Below are positions 43,531 through 52,067 of a stretch of DNA of 64,000 nucleotides, one piece after another; the stretch's first letter is position 1, and each line of letters opens with the position of its first letter. The translations under genes were made by a program, and so were the position numbers. The notes under the pieces were generated by a model. That model saw only the letters and a list, made by a program, of their open reading frames with translations, did no database searches and was not told the DNA's origin. This DNA is from Dolichospermum planctonicum (GTDB lineage Bacteria; Cyanobacteriota; Cyanobacteriia; Cyanobacteriales; Nostocaceae): contig NZ_BJCF01000023.1 in assembly GCF_005402965.1 (NCBI RefSeq), forward strand, positions 1 through 64,000. Direction: 5' to 3'.

Positions 43531-44703
43531 ATGAATCAAAGACATTTGTGGAATACTGTCGTAGCCCAAACAATATTGACCCTAACCGTTTTGGGTCTCC
43601 CCTCAGTCGCTCGGAGTCAAGCCAGTGAGGGAAGTTCTCCAACTCTTGCCAAATCATCTGCCAGTGATGCGGTTAAAGTTGGAGAATACCAATTACCGAC
43701 AGAACAACCCATTTCCGAGCCTGTGATTGCCAGAATTCAGCCTCACAGTATTCGGGGTTTACAAGCAGCAACTCTTTATGTTCGGGATACTCCCGTTCTC
43801 ACCTTTCTGGGTTCTGCCCGAGTTACTAACAAGAAAATCAAAATTGGAGTCATTGGCAACAATCAGAGTTTCAATTCTGATTCTGGAGTTGCTACTGAGC
43901 CAGGTAAATTTGCCAGTTTTAGCAATACTGACAATACAATCAATATCAACAAACAAGTTGGCTCCATTGACAATGACCCGGTTCAGAAAGCTAGTGTCAT
44001 AGCAGCTAGAATTAATGAACTAGTTGAAAACAATGTAGACGCAAGCAAGATTACCGTCAGTTGGAAAATAGCGGATGCCCCCGCAACTAATAATAAAGCT
44101 TACAAGAATGGCCTTTCCGTTCGCAGACCGTCTGGGGATTCCTATGGATCGCTCCGTGATCGCTACACCATCACAATTGACGGTCAAGAACTGGTAGAAG
44201 TCAATAAAACCACGCGACTATCAGCCAATATTAATGGCAACAGAAAAACCCCAGCCACTAATCTGGCTCAAGATGCTTTAGAGGCAACTAATAGACTGCG
44301 GAGGCTGATGGGCAACGCAAATCCCATCAAGGAAATCGCCAATTTACCCGCTGGTAAATCACTCTCCACACCAAAGTTATCACAAAAAATTGCTTTTGGC
44401 AGGGTCAATATTAATTTTCGCGGCATAGCTTCTTGGTATGGTTATGACGGCTCTGGCAATAGAACAGCCAGTGGGGAAAGATATAATCCCGAAGGGTTAA
44501 CTGCTGCTCATCGGAGTTTACCTATGGGGACAAAAATCCGCGTTACTAATACCAGAAATGGGCGTTCTGTCGTCGTGCGCATCAATGACAGAGGTCCATA
44601 CATCCGTGGTCGAATTATCGATCTTTCTGCGGGTGCTGCCCGTTTATTAGGGATGATCGGCAGTGGTCTTGCTCCAGTCAGTCTGGAAGTTTTAGGAAGA
44701 TAA
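43531..44703 (+). CDS. rlpA: RlpA-like lytic transglycosylase/septal ring protein
   Basis: About 390 residues from the ATG 43531, which starts a clear signal peptide (NQRHLWNTVVAQTILTLTVL, then VARSQA). An upstream ATG at 43396 adds 45 residues that hide the signal and is less likely. The C-terminal double-psi beta-barrel of RlpA is complete: GIASWYGYDGSGNRTASGE, AAHRSLPMGTKIRVTN, VVVRINDRGPYIRGRIIDLS and GMIGSGLAPVSLEVL. RlpA cleaves naked glycan strands at the septum or acts as a periplasmic cell-wall protein. The middle region (about 60-290) is of unknown fold. Confidence 0.9.
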   Translation: MNQRHLWNTVVAQTILTLTVLGLPSVARSQASEGSSPTLAKSSASDAVKVGEYQLPTEQPISEPVIARIQPHSIRGLQAATLYVRDTPVLTFLGSARVTNKKIKIGVIGNNQSFNSDSGVATEPGKFASFSNTDNTININKQVGSIDNDPVQKASVIAARINELVENNVDASKITVSWKIADAPATNNKAYKNGLSVRRPSGDSYGSLRDRYTITIDGQELVEVNKTTRLSANINGNRKTPATNLAQDALEATNRLRRLMGNANPIKEIANLPAGKSLSTPKLSQKIAFGRVNINFRGIASWYGYDGSGNRTASGERYNPEGLTAAHRSLPMGTKIRVTNTRNGRSVVVRINDRGPYIRGRIIDLSAGAARLLGMIGSGLAPVSLEVLGR

Positions 44704-44852
44704 CCCCCTTTCTCGTTCCTTATTTCTTTTCGCTCTTCACTATTAAATTCCCCTGGTTCATCTATCTTATCCCCCAATTATCGATTGTGCCACGCCGCGC
44801 TATCAGATATACACTAACGGGGGAAAGGATCGAAAGGAACTGGGGGTTTTTT

Positions 44853-46466
44853 GTGCAGGTGCTGACAACAGTTACGGCTTTACGCTTTTATTTGAATGGC
44901 CGTCGGAGGTATTGCCATTTCGGGACGACCGAGGATGGGGCAGTTGATGATCAAGCTGTTTGGTATCCCACTGCGGTGGGTTTAGTGCCAACTATGGGTA
45001 GTTTACATCAAGGGCATCTTAGTTTGATTCACCGAGCTAGAAAGGAAAATTTCACGGTAATTGTCAGTATTTTTGTTAATCCGCTGCAATTTGGACCAAA
45101 TGAGGACTATCAACGCTATCCCCGGACTCTAGCACAGGACAGGGAATTTTGTCAACAAGCGGGTGTAGATGCGATTTTTGCCCCAACTCCCCAAGAAATT
45201 GGTCTGCCTCTACAGAATATTGCAGAAACTCAAATGACACAAGTTATCCCTCCATCTGCTATGATGTCTGGTTTGTGTGGTAATTTTCGGCCGGGTCATT
45301 TTGCGGGGGTAGCCACGATTGTGACTAAACTCTTCAACTTGGTACAACCTGACCGAGCTTACTTTGGACAAAAGGATGGTCAACAACTGGCAATTATTAA
45401 GCGGTTAGTAACTGATTTGAATTTGCCCGTTGAGATTGTGACTTGTCCCACGGTGCGGGAATTGTCTGGCTTGGCTTTAAGTTCTCGGAATCAATATTTG
45501 ACTACCACGGAAAAAGAGCAAGCAACGGTGTTATTTAAAGCTTTAGAACAAGCTGAAGCGGCGTTTCAAGCTGGCGTTCGTCACAGTAGTGAGCTAATAG
45601 CATTGGTAAGGCAAGAAATCGCAAAAGTTAGGGCTATCAGCTTGGAATATATTGAATTAGTTGAACCAAATACGTTGATGTTTTTAGAAAAAGTTGAGAA
45701 TGAAGGAATGTTGGCGATCGCGGCTCGTCTTGGTTCTACCAGGTTAATTGACAACACGATTCTACGGGATGTCAAGGATCAAATCCGTCAACCGATTATC
45801 GCTATTGACGGTCCTGCGGGCGCTGGTAAATCTACAGTCGCTCGTCAAGTGGCACAGGAATTAGGTTTAGTATATCTAGATACAGGAGCTATGTACCGAG
45901 CCATCACTTGGCTAGTGCTGGAACAGGGTATTGATATTAATGATGATTGTGCCGTAGCTGAATTGGCGACGCGGTGTAAAATTGAACTTACTCCTGGTGA
46001 AAGTCTGCAATCTCCCGTAAAAGTCCAGATTAATGATATAGATGTCACTGAAAAAATTCGCACAGTTGAGGTAACATCTCTAGTATCAGCGATCGCCGCC
46101 CAAAGTGCAGTCCGACAAGCATTGGTTAGACAACAGCAAAGTTGGGGACAACGGGGGGGTTTAGTAGCGGAAGGTAGAGACATTGGGACTCATGTTTTCC
46201 CCGATGCGGAAGTTAAAATCTTTTTAACTGCTTCTGTGGGTGAACGGGCCCGTCGTCGTCAGCAAGACTTTGAAAAACAAAATCAACCCCAAGTTAGTTT
46301 AGAACAGCTAGAACGGGACATTGCTGAAAGAGACTTGAAAGACAGCACTCGCAAGATTTCCCCTTTACAAAAAGCGGCTGATGCTATTGAGGTCGAAACT
46401 GATGGTTTAACGGCTTCTGAAGTGGCTGCACAAATTATTAGCCATTATCAGCGGCTCTCTGATTAA
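44853..46466 (+). CDS. panC/cmk: Bifunctional pantoate-beta-alanine ligase/cytidylate kinase
   Basis: About 537 residues; I start at the GTG 44853 (VQVLTTVTALRFYL), the usual N-terminus, with GAAAGGAACTGGGGG upstream. A GTG at 44787 would add 22 residues. The PanC half has LVPTMGSLHQGHLSLI, VSIFVNPLQFGPNEDYQRYP and FGQKDGQQLAIIKRL. From about residue 245 it continues as CMP kinase, with P-loop IDGPAGAGKSTVAR, YLDTGAMYRAIT and AEGRDIGTHVFPDA. PanC makes pantothenate; Cmk phosphorylates CMP and dCMP. This fusion is common in cyanobacteria. It follows rlpA by 149 bp. Confidence 0.96.
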   Translation: MQVLTTVTALRFYLNGRRRYCHFGTTEDGAVDDQAVWYPTAVGLVPTMGSLHQGHLSLIHRARKENFTVIVSIFVNPLQFGPNEDYQRYPRTLAQDREFCQQAGVDAIFAPTPQEIGLPLQNIAETQMTQVIPPSAMMSGLCGNFRPGHFAGVATIVTKLFNLVQPDRAYFGQKDGQQLAIIKRLVTDLNLPVEIVTCPTVRELSGLALSSRNQYLTTTEKEQATVLFKALEQAEAAFQAGVRHSSELIALVRQEIAKVRAISLEYIELVEPNTLMFLEKVENEGMLAIAARLGSTRLIDNTILRDVKDQIRQPIIAIDGPAGAGKSTVARQVAQELGLVYLDTGAMYRAITWLVLEQGIDINDDCAVAELATRCKIELTPGESLQSPVKVQINDIDVTEKIRTVEVTSLVSAIAAQSAVRQALVRQQQSWGQRGGLVAEGRDIGTHVFPDAEVKIFLTASVGERARRRQQDFEKQNQPQVSLEQLERDIAERDLKDSTRKISPLQKAADAIEVETDGLTASEVAAQIISHYQRLSD

Positions 46467-46549
46467 TTACAATCATGGTGGGTAACTTACTCACCATTGC
46501 AAATTTAATGAAACATTGGGACAGTAAGTGTAATACAAATTCTATAAAT

Positions 46550-46888
46550 ATGGTAGCAATTACAGAAAATTCTCATCATCAAGATTTAATTGGTTTTATT
46601 TGGGCTATTGCTGATAAACTCCGTGGACCCTACCGCCCGCCCCAATATGGTCGGGTGATGTTGCCCTTGATTGTGTTGCGGCGTTTATATTCTGTTTTAT
46701 AACCTACTAAACTAGCTGTGATAGAAGCTAAAGCCAAATATGAAGCAATGGGGTTAAACGGTGAGGCTTTTAAAAAAGCGATCGCTAAAGTAGGCATTGG
46801 GGTAGAGCGTCAACAGCCCTTGCATAATCTTAGTGGCTTTACATCCCACATTCCGCACCCCAACTGTCACACATCAACAAAAATCTGA
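46550..46888 (+). pseudogene. hsdM (type I restriction methyltransferase) N-terminal fragment with a nonsense codon
   Basis: The frame reads like the start of HsdM: HQDLIGFIWAIADKLRGPYR, PPQYGRVMLPLIVLRRL, then an in-frame TAA at 46700-46702. It continues in the same frame with PTKLAVIEAKAKYEAMGLNG and GVERQQPLHNLSGFT. Similarity stops at about 46845, long before the methyltransferase core. The rest of hsdM, hsdS and hsdR are absent, so this is a decayed remnant of a type I restriction system. Confidence 0.8.
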
Positions 46889-46915
46889 TTGAACGGGTTA
46901 GGATTCGTATCGAAA

Positions 46916-47023
46916 CCTTTATATATGTTTCCCAAATATTTTCAAACAATAGCCTGTGAACATCTAATAGGAGCAGGAATTAAACCAGAATATCTTAACG
47001 ACGATAAACTGGGAAGGGTTTAG
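46916..47023 (+). mobile_element. Fragment of a DUF4277/IS1634-type transposase
   Basis: One frame reads PLYMFPKYFQTIACEHL, then IGAGIKPEYLNDDKLGRV and a stop. This matches the conserved early part of the DUF4277 transposases as I remember it. Nothing of the catalytic core remains. It abuts the hsdM fragment on one side and an IS630-type remnant on the other. Confidence 0.65.
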
Positions 47024-47050
47024 ATTTAAGCGGTTAAGAGTCCGTGACAA

Positions 47051-47430
47051 GCTTAATACACTTACCTCTATTCCTTTACTCTCTTTGATTATTTCCTGAA
47101 TTTCTCACCAGTCTATATCACTTTTCTCTGTGACTATTTTCTTGAACAATTCTTGATTTTCACCTGGAATTTTCGAGCGCCTATCTCCTCCTTGAGGCTT
47201 GGCAGTTATTTCCGATGTCTCTCGATATCGACGCAAAAAGTCACGGATGAAGGATAAACTAACTTTGAATCGTTCCGCCAATTCTCTTTGTGTACCTTCT
47301 TTATTTTCCCAGGCACTTAATATCTTTTGTCGTAGGTCTATCGAATATGGGGCTATTTCTCAATAATCTTCTTTTTTACATCTTTATAATTTTACCATTC
47401 TTGTGGCGGGTTTGATCTCAAATTGCTGTA
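47051..47430 (-). mobile_element. Remnant of an IS630-type element (transposase 5' part plus one end)
   Basis: The minus strand from about 47350 encodes PYSIDLRQKILSAWENKEG, TQRELAERFKVSLSFIRDFL and RRYRETSEITAKPQGGDRRS, the helix-turn-helix region of IS630-family transposases. A TGA interrupts it after EKSDIDW, and the catalytic part is missing. The segment 47385-47430 upstream of the start is the element's end: it matches, inverted, the left end of the MITE at 53388. The opposite end of this element was lost. Confidence 0.75.
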
Positions 47431-47515
47431 AAACTGTTCCCTGTTAAGAGTTCCCTGCCCTCACAGACAACTTATTCAGCAAGCCCTAAGTAACCTGGCT
47501 ACAGCTATACATAGC

Positions 47516-47555
47516 AAAAAGCCCACCTACACATTAAAGTATTTAGCGGGCTTAA
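47516..47555 (-). terminator. Rho-independent terminator of the tmRNA gene
   Basis: On the minus strand, AAGCCCGC and GTGGGCTTTTT form a stem across a loop of about 20 nt, followed by a U-run, directly downstream of the tmRNA 3' end. Confidence 0.7.
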
Positions 47556-47568
47556 GAGTTATTGAAAA

Positions 47569-47957
47569 TGGAGCTTATGGGAGTCGAACCCATGTCCAAA
47601 TTGGGTATTAACCCTCCACTCGTTCACAGGTTTAGCCTTTCTGACCCTCAAGGCGGGAATCGTTCATTATCCCGAACGTAGGATGCTCTGATTTAATCTT
47701 AGCCACCAAACCAACCAGAGAACGTTTGTTGGAGCATCCGTTGGGGGTTAGGTCTTTAATCCTTAACGGAGTCAAATTAAAGACGCTCGAACCTGTAAGA
47801 GGTGTTTTAGGCAGCTACTAGAGCTTCCCGACGAGCAAATTTTACGATATTGTTCGCATTTACTTTTTTTTCGAGTCTTTGATTTCCGAGAGATGACTCG
47901 CTCTCGACCTGAATCACAGAGTAGCTTTCGCCAACCTGTCGAAACCGTTAAAGCCCC
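47569..47957 (-). ncRNA. ssrA: Transfer-messenger RNA (tmRNA)
   Basis: On the minus strand the 5' end GGGGCTTTAACGGTTTCGAC and the 3' end GGGTTCGACTCCCATAAGCTCC-A form the tRNA-like domain; acceptor arms GGGGCTT and AAGCTCC pair with one G-U. The reading frame in the middle encodes the tag ANNIVKFARREALVAA and then TAA, close to the Anabaena tag. The molecule is one piece, about 389 nt, and CCA is not encoded. tmRNA with SmpB frees stalled ribosomes and marks the product for proteases such as ClpC/ClpP. Confidence 0.96.
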
Positions 47958-48082
47958 ATACACTTCACATTTCTATTATAGTACGGAATTTTGTCAGTTG
48001 GCAAATAAAAATTATAAAATTATCTCTATTTAATTTTCTATTTAATTTTTCTAATTTTTTGGCATAATTGGCATCAATTAAA

Positions 48083-48631
48083 TTAAAACTTAGGTAATGG
48101 TAACGGTACGCCTAGTAAACTTAAGTTGAGAACATGACCACCCGCCACTAAGTAAACAGGTTCACAAATATTACCTAATTTCCGTACTAAAATACCGAGG
48201 CGATCGCGGAATTTGCGCCCCTGATGATAAGCTGGAACTACACCCCAACCTGTTTCTTCCGCCACAAATATGATATCAGCTGCAACTAAGGGCAAGGTTT
48301 CTAGCAACTCCTTTACAGTATTTTCCCAGATTACATCTTCTATTTCTAGAAAATTAGCTACCCAAGTTCCCAAAGAATCAACTAACAAGCAAGTATCGGT
48401 CTGGGATTGAGCTAAAGTAGTCGTAAGTTCCACTGGTACACACAGAGTCAGCCAATCTTGAGGTCGTCGTTGTTGGTGTTTTTCAATGCGTTGTTGCCAC
48501 TCTTGATCATCTGGATTTTGTGTAGCTGTGGCGACATATACAACTGTTTTTCCTGAATTTTCTGCCAAATTTTCCGCCCATTCGCTTTTACCTGACCGGG
48601 CTGCACCCGTCACCAAAATCAATTTATTCAT
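48083..48631 (-). CDS. cobU: Adenosylcobinamide kinase/adenosylcobinamide-phosphate guanylyltransferase
   Basis: About 182 residues from the ATG 48631 (MNKLILVTG); the frame continues upstream to 48769, but those residues do not fit the family. P-loop GAARSGKSEWAE, then VVYVATATQNPDDQEW, EKHQQRRPQDW, LVDSLGTWVANFL and VAEETGWGVVPAYHQGRKFRD are the CobU landmarks. It activates cobinamide in late cobalamin (or pseudocobalamin) assembly. It stands alone, divergent from the next gene. Confidence 0.92.
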   Translation of the reverse strand: MNKLILVTGAARSGKSEWAENLAENSGKTVVYVATATQNPDDQEWQQRIEKHQQRRPQDWLTLCVPVELTTTLAQSQTDTCLLVDSLGTWVANFLEIEDVIWENTVKELLETLPLVAADIIFVAEETGWGVVPAYHQGRKFRDRLGILVRKLGNICEPVYLVAGGHVLNLSLLGVPLPLPKF

Positions 48632-48787
48632 GACTGATTTCATTGTATAATACTTGCAGGGAAAGAATCCACGAGGGAAATTAAGTGTCCCTAGAGGAAA
48701 GCCGACTAAATTTACCAATCTGAGCAGAAATTCATTGTCCATCCTCAATTCTTTTTTGATCAAGACCATAAATTTTAGGATATTTTT

Positions 48788-49582
48788 ATGAAACCAGGGT
48801 TAAAACGCATCGAGGCAACGCTACATGACTTAAAAACTCGCCATGATGATGTTACTACAGAAACGGGTGATCAAACAAAACGATCTTTCTCCTTTCGGAT
48901 TAGCATCGGACACCCCGAATATACGGACAATTTTGCCGCTACAGGAGCAGCCCAGAATACAAACTTAAATACAGACCTTAATCATGGAAGTTCAGAGGAT
49001 GTATTTCCTCATCATGATTCTGTACCAGTTTTTCCAGCCCGAGAGACTGGAGAAAAAACACCAACTCTCCCTAAATTTAAAACCCCGTCTTTTAGTAGTC
49101 ATCGTCACGGAGCTAACCCAGCGCTGGCCATGAATATGCTCCAAGCAATTGAAGAAAAAGTTGCTAGTTGGCAAATAGAACTGCAAACTATTGTACAACA
49201 AATTCAGGATATTTATTTAGAAGGTGCAATTATTAATGGTTGGTTAGAATCTCATCCCCAACAACCGGAAACAGGTGTAACAGCTACGTTGCGTCATGCC
49301 GAAGTAGATCGACTCATGGACTATGTAGAGGAAATTTGCGCTAATGGTGACAAAAAATCTTATAAATCAGTGCATACTGACTATCGCCTCTGTGGAGTAG
49401 ATGCAGCGGGTCAGGTTTGGTCACGCCCCTGTCCAGTAGAACAAGTGCCTAGTGTTAGTATAGCGATCGCTCGTCATAAAAGATTACGGCAACTATTAGG
49501 ACGTAAACAAGATTTAGAAAATCGCTTGAGTCAATTAGCGGAGACTTTAGTAATGTTACATAGTCATATTCAACAAAGTTAA
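48788..49582 (+). CDS. Conserved hypothetical protein with C-terminal coiled coil
   Basis: A 264-residue protein. The first 110 residues are polar and probably disordered. The rest is mostly helical (ALAMNMLQAIEEKVASWQIE, QTIVQQIQDIYLEGAIINGW) with an unusual polar insert SVHTDYRLCGVDAAGQVWSR, ending in a coiled coil (RKQDLENRLSQLAETLVML). It seems to be a cyanobacterial family without a known role. A short hairpin GGGGTGTG/CGCACCCC follows at 49641-49671. Confidence 0.65.
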   Translation: MKPGLKRIEATLHDLKTRHDDVTTETGDQTKRSFSFRISIGHPEYTDNFAATGAAQNTNLNTDLNHGSSEDVFPHHDSVPVFPARETGEKTPTLPKFKTPSFSSHRHGANPALAMNMLQAIEEKVASWQIELQTIVQQIQDIYLEGAIINGWLESHPQQPETGVTATLRHAEVDRLMDYVEEICANGDKKSYKSVHTDYRLCGVDAAGQVWSRPCPVEQVPSVSIAIARHKRLRQLLGRKQDLENRLSQLAETLVMLHSHIQQS

Positions 49583-49736
49583 AAAAATTACAGCATACAG
49601 CATAATTCAGGAGTAAAACTGTCTTGGTATTCGTCCTTGAGGGGTGTGTTAGCTGTATTCGTACGCACCCCACGTATGTTTTTAAGAATCAAGCCGGATT
49701 CCTATATGATATGATATATTTTAAATTCAAACCCTT

Positions 49737-50978
49737 ATGCAAACGGAAACTATGACTAACGAAGAAGAAATCTTTTTTGAGGAAGAGGAAGATCAAGAAA
49801 TTGAGCCTGAACCGCTGAGTGGGTTAATTCCTGAATTAAAGCAAATTCGAGAAATTGTTGTTTCTGGTAGTGACTGGACAACAGAGACAATCTTTAATCA
49901 ACTTGATCGGGGTAATATAGAGTTAAATCCAAGATTTCAAAGACGAGACGCTTGGGATATCACTCGTAAAAGTAGGTTTATCGAATCACTTATACTTGGG
50001 TTTCCAGTACCACAAATAGTATTAGCTGTTAATCGTCAGGAAAAAGGTAAATTTATTGTTCTTGATGGGAAACAACGATTGTTAACTATTCTGCAATTTT
50101 ATGGTGGAAGTGATGAAAGAATATCGAATAATAACAATGCCTTTGCTTTAAAAAATCTAGAATTTAGACGTGATTTAATTGGCAAAAAATATGAAGATTT
50201 TAAAAATGATGTCTTTTTGAGTTCTGTACGTAATGATCTTGATAACCAAACTATTCGTACAGTATTAATTAGGAGTTGGACCCAGGAAAACTTACTATAT
50301 AAAATTTTTCTGCGGCTGAATATAGGGGGTACTCCATTATCCCCTCAAGAGCTAAGACAAGCATTACATCCAGGTACTTTTACCAATTGGTTAGATGATC
50401 AATCAGTTGAAAGTAAGGCTCTGAGAAAGATATTTAAATCATCAAATCCTGATTATCGGATGCGTGATGTTGAATTACTATTACGTTATATAGGATTTCA
50501 TTATTTTTTATCTGATTATAGGGGAAATCTCAAGGAATTTCTTGACATGACTTGTGAAAGGCTTAATAATCAGAGATATCATGATATTACAAATATAGTC
50601 AATCAATTTGAAGAAGCAGTACAAACAACTATTAATATATTTGAAGAAAAAAACTTCTCTCGTTTATGGTCGAGCAGAAATAATAAATATCAAAGCCAAT
50701 TCAATCGAGCAATTTTAGATGTGATGGTTTTTTATTTTGCAGATGAAATAATCAGGAAATCTGCTGAAGATCATCAAGAAAAAGTTAAAGTTGCTTTTCA
50801 GGAATTATGTTCATCAAACAGTGATTTTAGAGAAGCTGTTGAACGCAGAACGCAGAATATTCCTGAGATTTATAATCGTCTCAGGTTGTGGGGTGAAAGT
50901 CTCCGAAAAGTTTTAGAAATAAACTTTAATGTACCTGAACTAGATGGGAATCGGATTATTTTCAATGGTTTGAGGTAG
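49737..50978 (+). CDS. DUF262 (GmrSD/ParB-like) domain protein
   Basis: A 413-residue protein with an acidic start (EEEIFFEEEEDQEIEPEP). The DUF262 domain is clear: IELNPRFQRRDAWDITRKSR, ESLILGFPVPQIVLA, the catalytic-type FIVLDGKQRLLTILQFY, and FLRLNIGGTPLSPQELRQAL. DUF262 is the nucleotide-hydrolysing part of GmrSD-type enzymes that attack modified DNA, and also occurs in solo proteins. The HNH partner domain (DUF1524) is absent. A HEPN gene follows after only 14 bp, so the two likely work as a pair. Start alternatives are the ATGs at 49737 and 49752. Confidence 0.87.
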   Translation: MQTETMTNEEEIFFEEEEDQEIEPEPLSGLIPELKQIREIVVSGSDWTTETIFNQLDRGNIELNPRFQRRDAWDITRKSRFIESLILGFPVPQIVLAVNRQEKGKFIVLDGKQRLLTILQFYGGSDERISNNNNAFALKNLEFRRDLIGKKYEDFKNDVFLSSVRNDLDNQTIRTVLIRSWTQENLLYKIFLRLNIGGTPLSPQELRQALHPGTFTNWLDDQSVESKALRKIFKSSNPDYRMRDVELLLRYIGFHYFLSDYRGNLKEFLDMTCERLNNQRYHDITNIVNQFEEAVQTTINIFEEKNFSRLWSSRNNKYQSQFNRAILDVMVFYFADEIIRKSAEDHQEKVKVAFQELCSSNSDFREAVERRTQNIPEIYNRLRLWGESLRKVLEINFNVPELDGNRIIFNGLR

Positions 50979-50992
50979 GTTCTTAATAAGAT

Positions 50993-51643
50993 ATGCCAGA
51001 ATCTGATAAATTTATTACTTTAAGAACCCAGCTAAACAGGTTAAAAGACGAATTTCTTCCTGAAATTAGCCCGACAAGTTCATATTCCGAGAGTCAGTTA
51101 TCTAGAACTGCTGCATACAGAGTTCTTGCTCATGCTGAAATTGAGTCTTATCTTGAAGAAAGAGCTTGGGAAGTTGTTCAAAATGCCAAAACTCTGTGGG
51201 ATACAAGCGGTAAAACAACTCGTACTTTAATATGTCTGCTTGGTTTCTCTGATTTAACTATGGATAAACCACCAGATACACTTAGAAAACCCAACAATGT
51301 AAGTCAAGATAATCACTATAAGCGATTGCAAATAACTGAAAAAATAAATTCAGCTATCAATAGCTTTAAGAAGGTTATTGATAATAATCATGGATTAAAA
51401 GAAAAAAATATTTTAGCATTACTATTACCCATAGGAATAAATAGTAATGACTTAGATCCTAATAATACTTGGCTTGCTAATATGAATACATTTGGACAAA
51501 AACGAGGTCTTGTAGCCCATAAATCAGCTACATCATACATGACTATTCAAACTCCAGATCCGGCAAATGAATTAAATACTGTAACCCAAATTACTGATGA
51601 ACTTTTAAGAATAGATGAATTAATCAATAATTTGATAGAATAA
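50993..51643 (+). CDS. HEPN-domain putative RNase partner of the DUF262 protein
   Basis: A 216-residue helical protein. It carries the HEPN RNase motif R-x4-H at R171-H176 in QKRGLVAHKS and a conserved-looking AAYRVLAHAEIESYLEERAW near the N-terminus, the pattern of RiboL-PSP HEPN proteins. HEPN proteins are metal-independent RNases found in toxin-antitoxin and abortive infection systems. It lies 14 bp downstream of the DUF262 gene on the same strand. Whether the DUF262 protein restrains or activates it is unknown. Confidence 0.75.
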   Translation: MPESDKFITLRTQLNRLKDEFLPEISPTSSYSESQLSRTAAYRVLAHAEIESYLEERAWEVVQNAKTLWDTSGKTTRTLICLLGFSDLTMDKPPDTLRKPNNVSQDNHYKRLQITEKINSAINSFKKVIDNNHGLKEKNILALLLPIGINSNDLDPNNTWLANMNTFGQKRGLVAHKSATSYMTIQTPDPANELNTVTQITDELLRIDELINNLIE

Positions 51644-51680
51644 AATGTAAAATATTCTTACTTTGAAAAAATCAAACAAC

Positions 51681-51989
51681 ATGAACTTAAAAGATATCAA
51701 ACAAAAACTATTCCCCATTATCAAAATCATCTCCACCGCACTCATCACCGGCGCAATGGGGTTAGAATTATGGAATATGCAAACATCCATAACCAATAAT
51801 CAACTACCAAGTATCTTAACCCCAGCTTTAATCATTGCCCATATTGCCCTATCTGCTCATTTTATGGAAGCATTAATTGCCGCTTATTATGCCCCAACAC
51901 GCAATCAGACAGCAATCAAATATGCAATTTATACATTTTTTGTCGGTACAGTTGGTTTGTTAGAATTGTGGGAAAATCAGGATACCTAA
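51681..51989 (+). CDS. Small membrane protein of unknown function
   Basis: About 102 residues from the ATG 51681; a TTG at 51663 is the alternative. Three hydrophobic segments are visible: IIKIISTALITGAMGLELW, ILTPALIIAHIALSAHFMEA and IKYAIYTFFVGTVGLLELW. The motif HFMEALIAAYYAP resembles a widespread small membrane family, but I cannot name it. It sits between the DUF262-HEPN pair and ychF on the same strand. Confidence 0.65.
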   Translation: MNLKDIKQKLFPIIKIISTALITGAMGLELWNMQTSITNNQLPSILTPALIIAHIALSAHFMEALIAAYYAPTRNQTAIKYAIYTFFVGTVGLLELWENQDT

Positions 51990-52067
51990 AATATTCTCCC
52001 CAGTTTCTCCACCATCTTCACCCGTTTGAATTATCCTTATACTTGACACCAAAATCTAAAATCTACA

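Noticed and set aside
47772-47963. Minus-strand frame of 63 codons
   Set aside because: It lies inside the tmRNA gene; only the 16-residue tag is translated.
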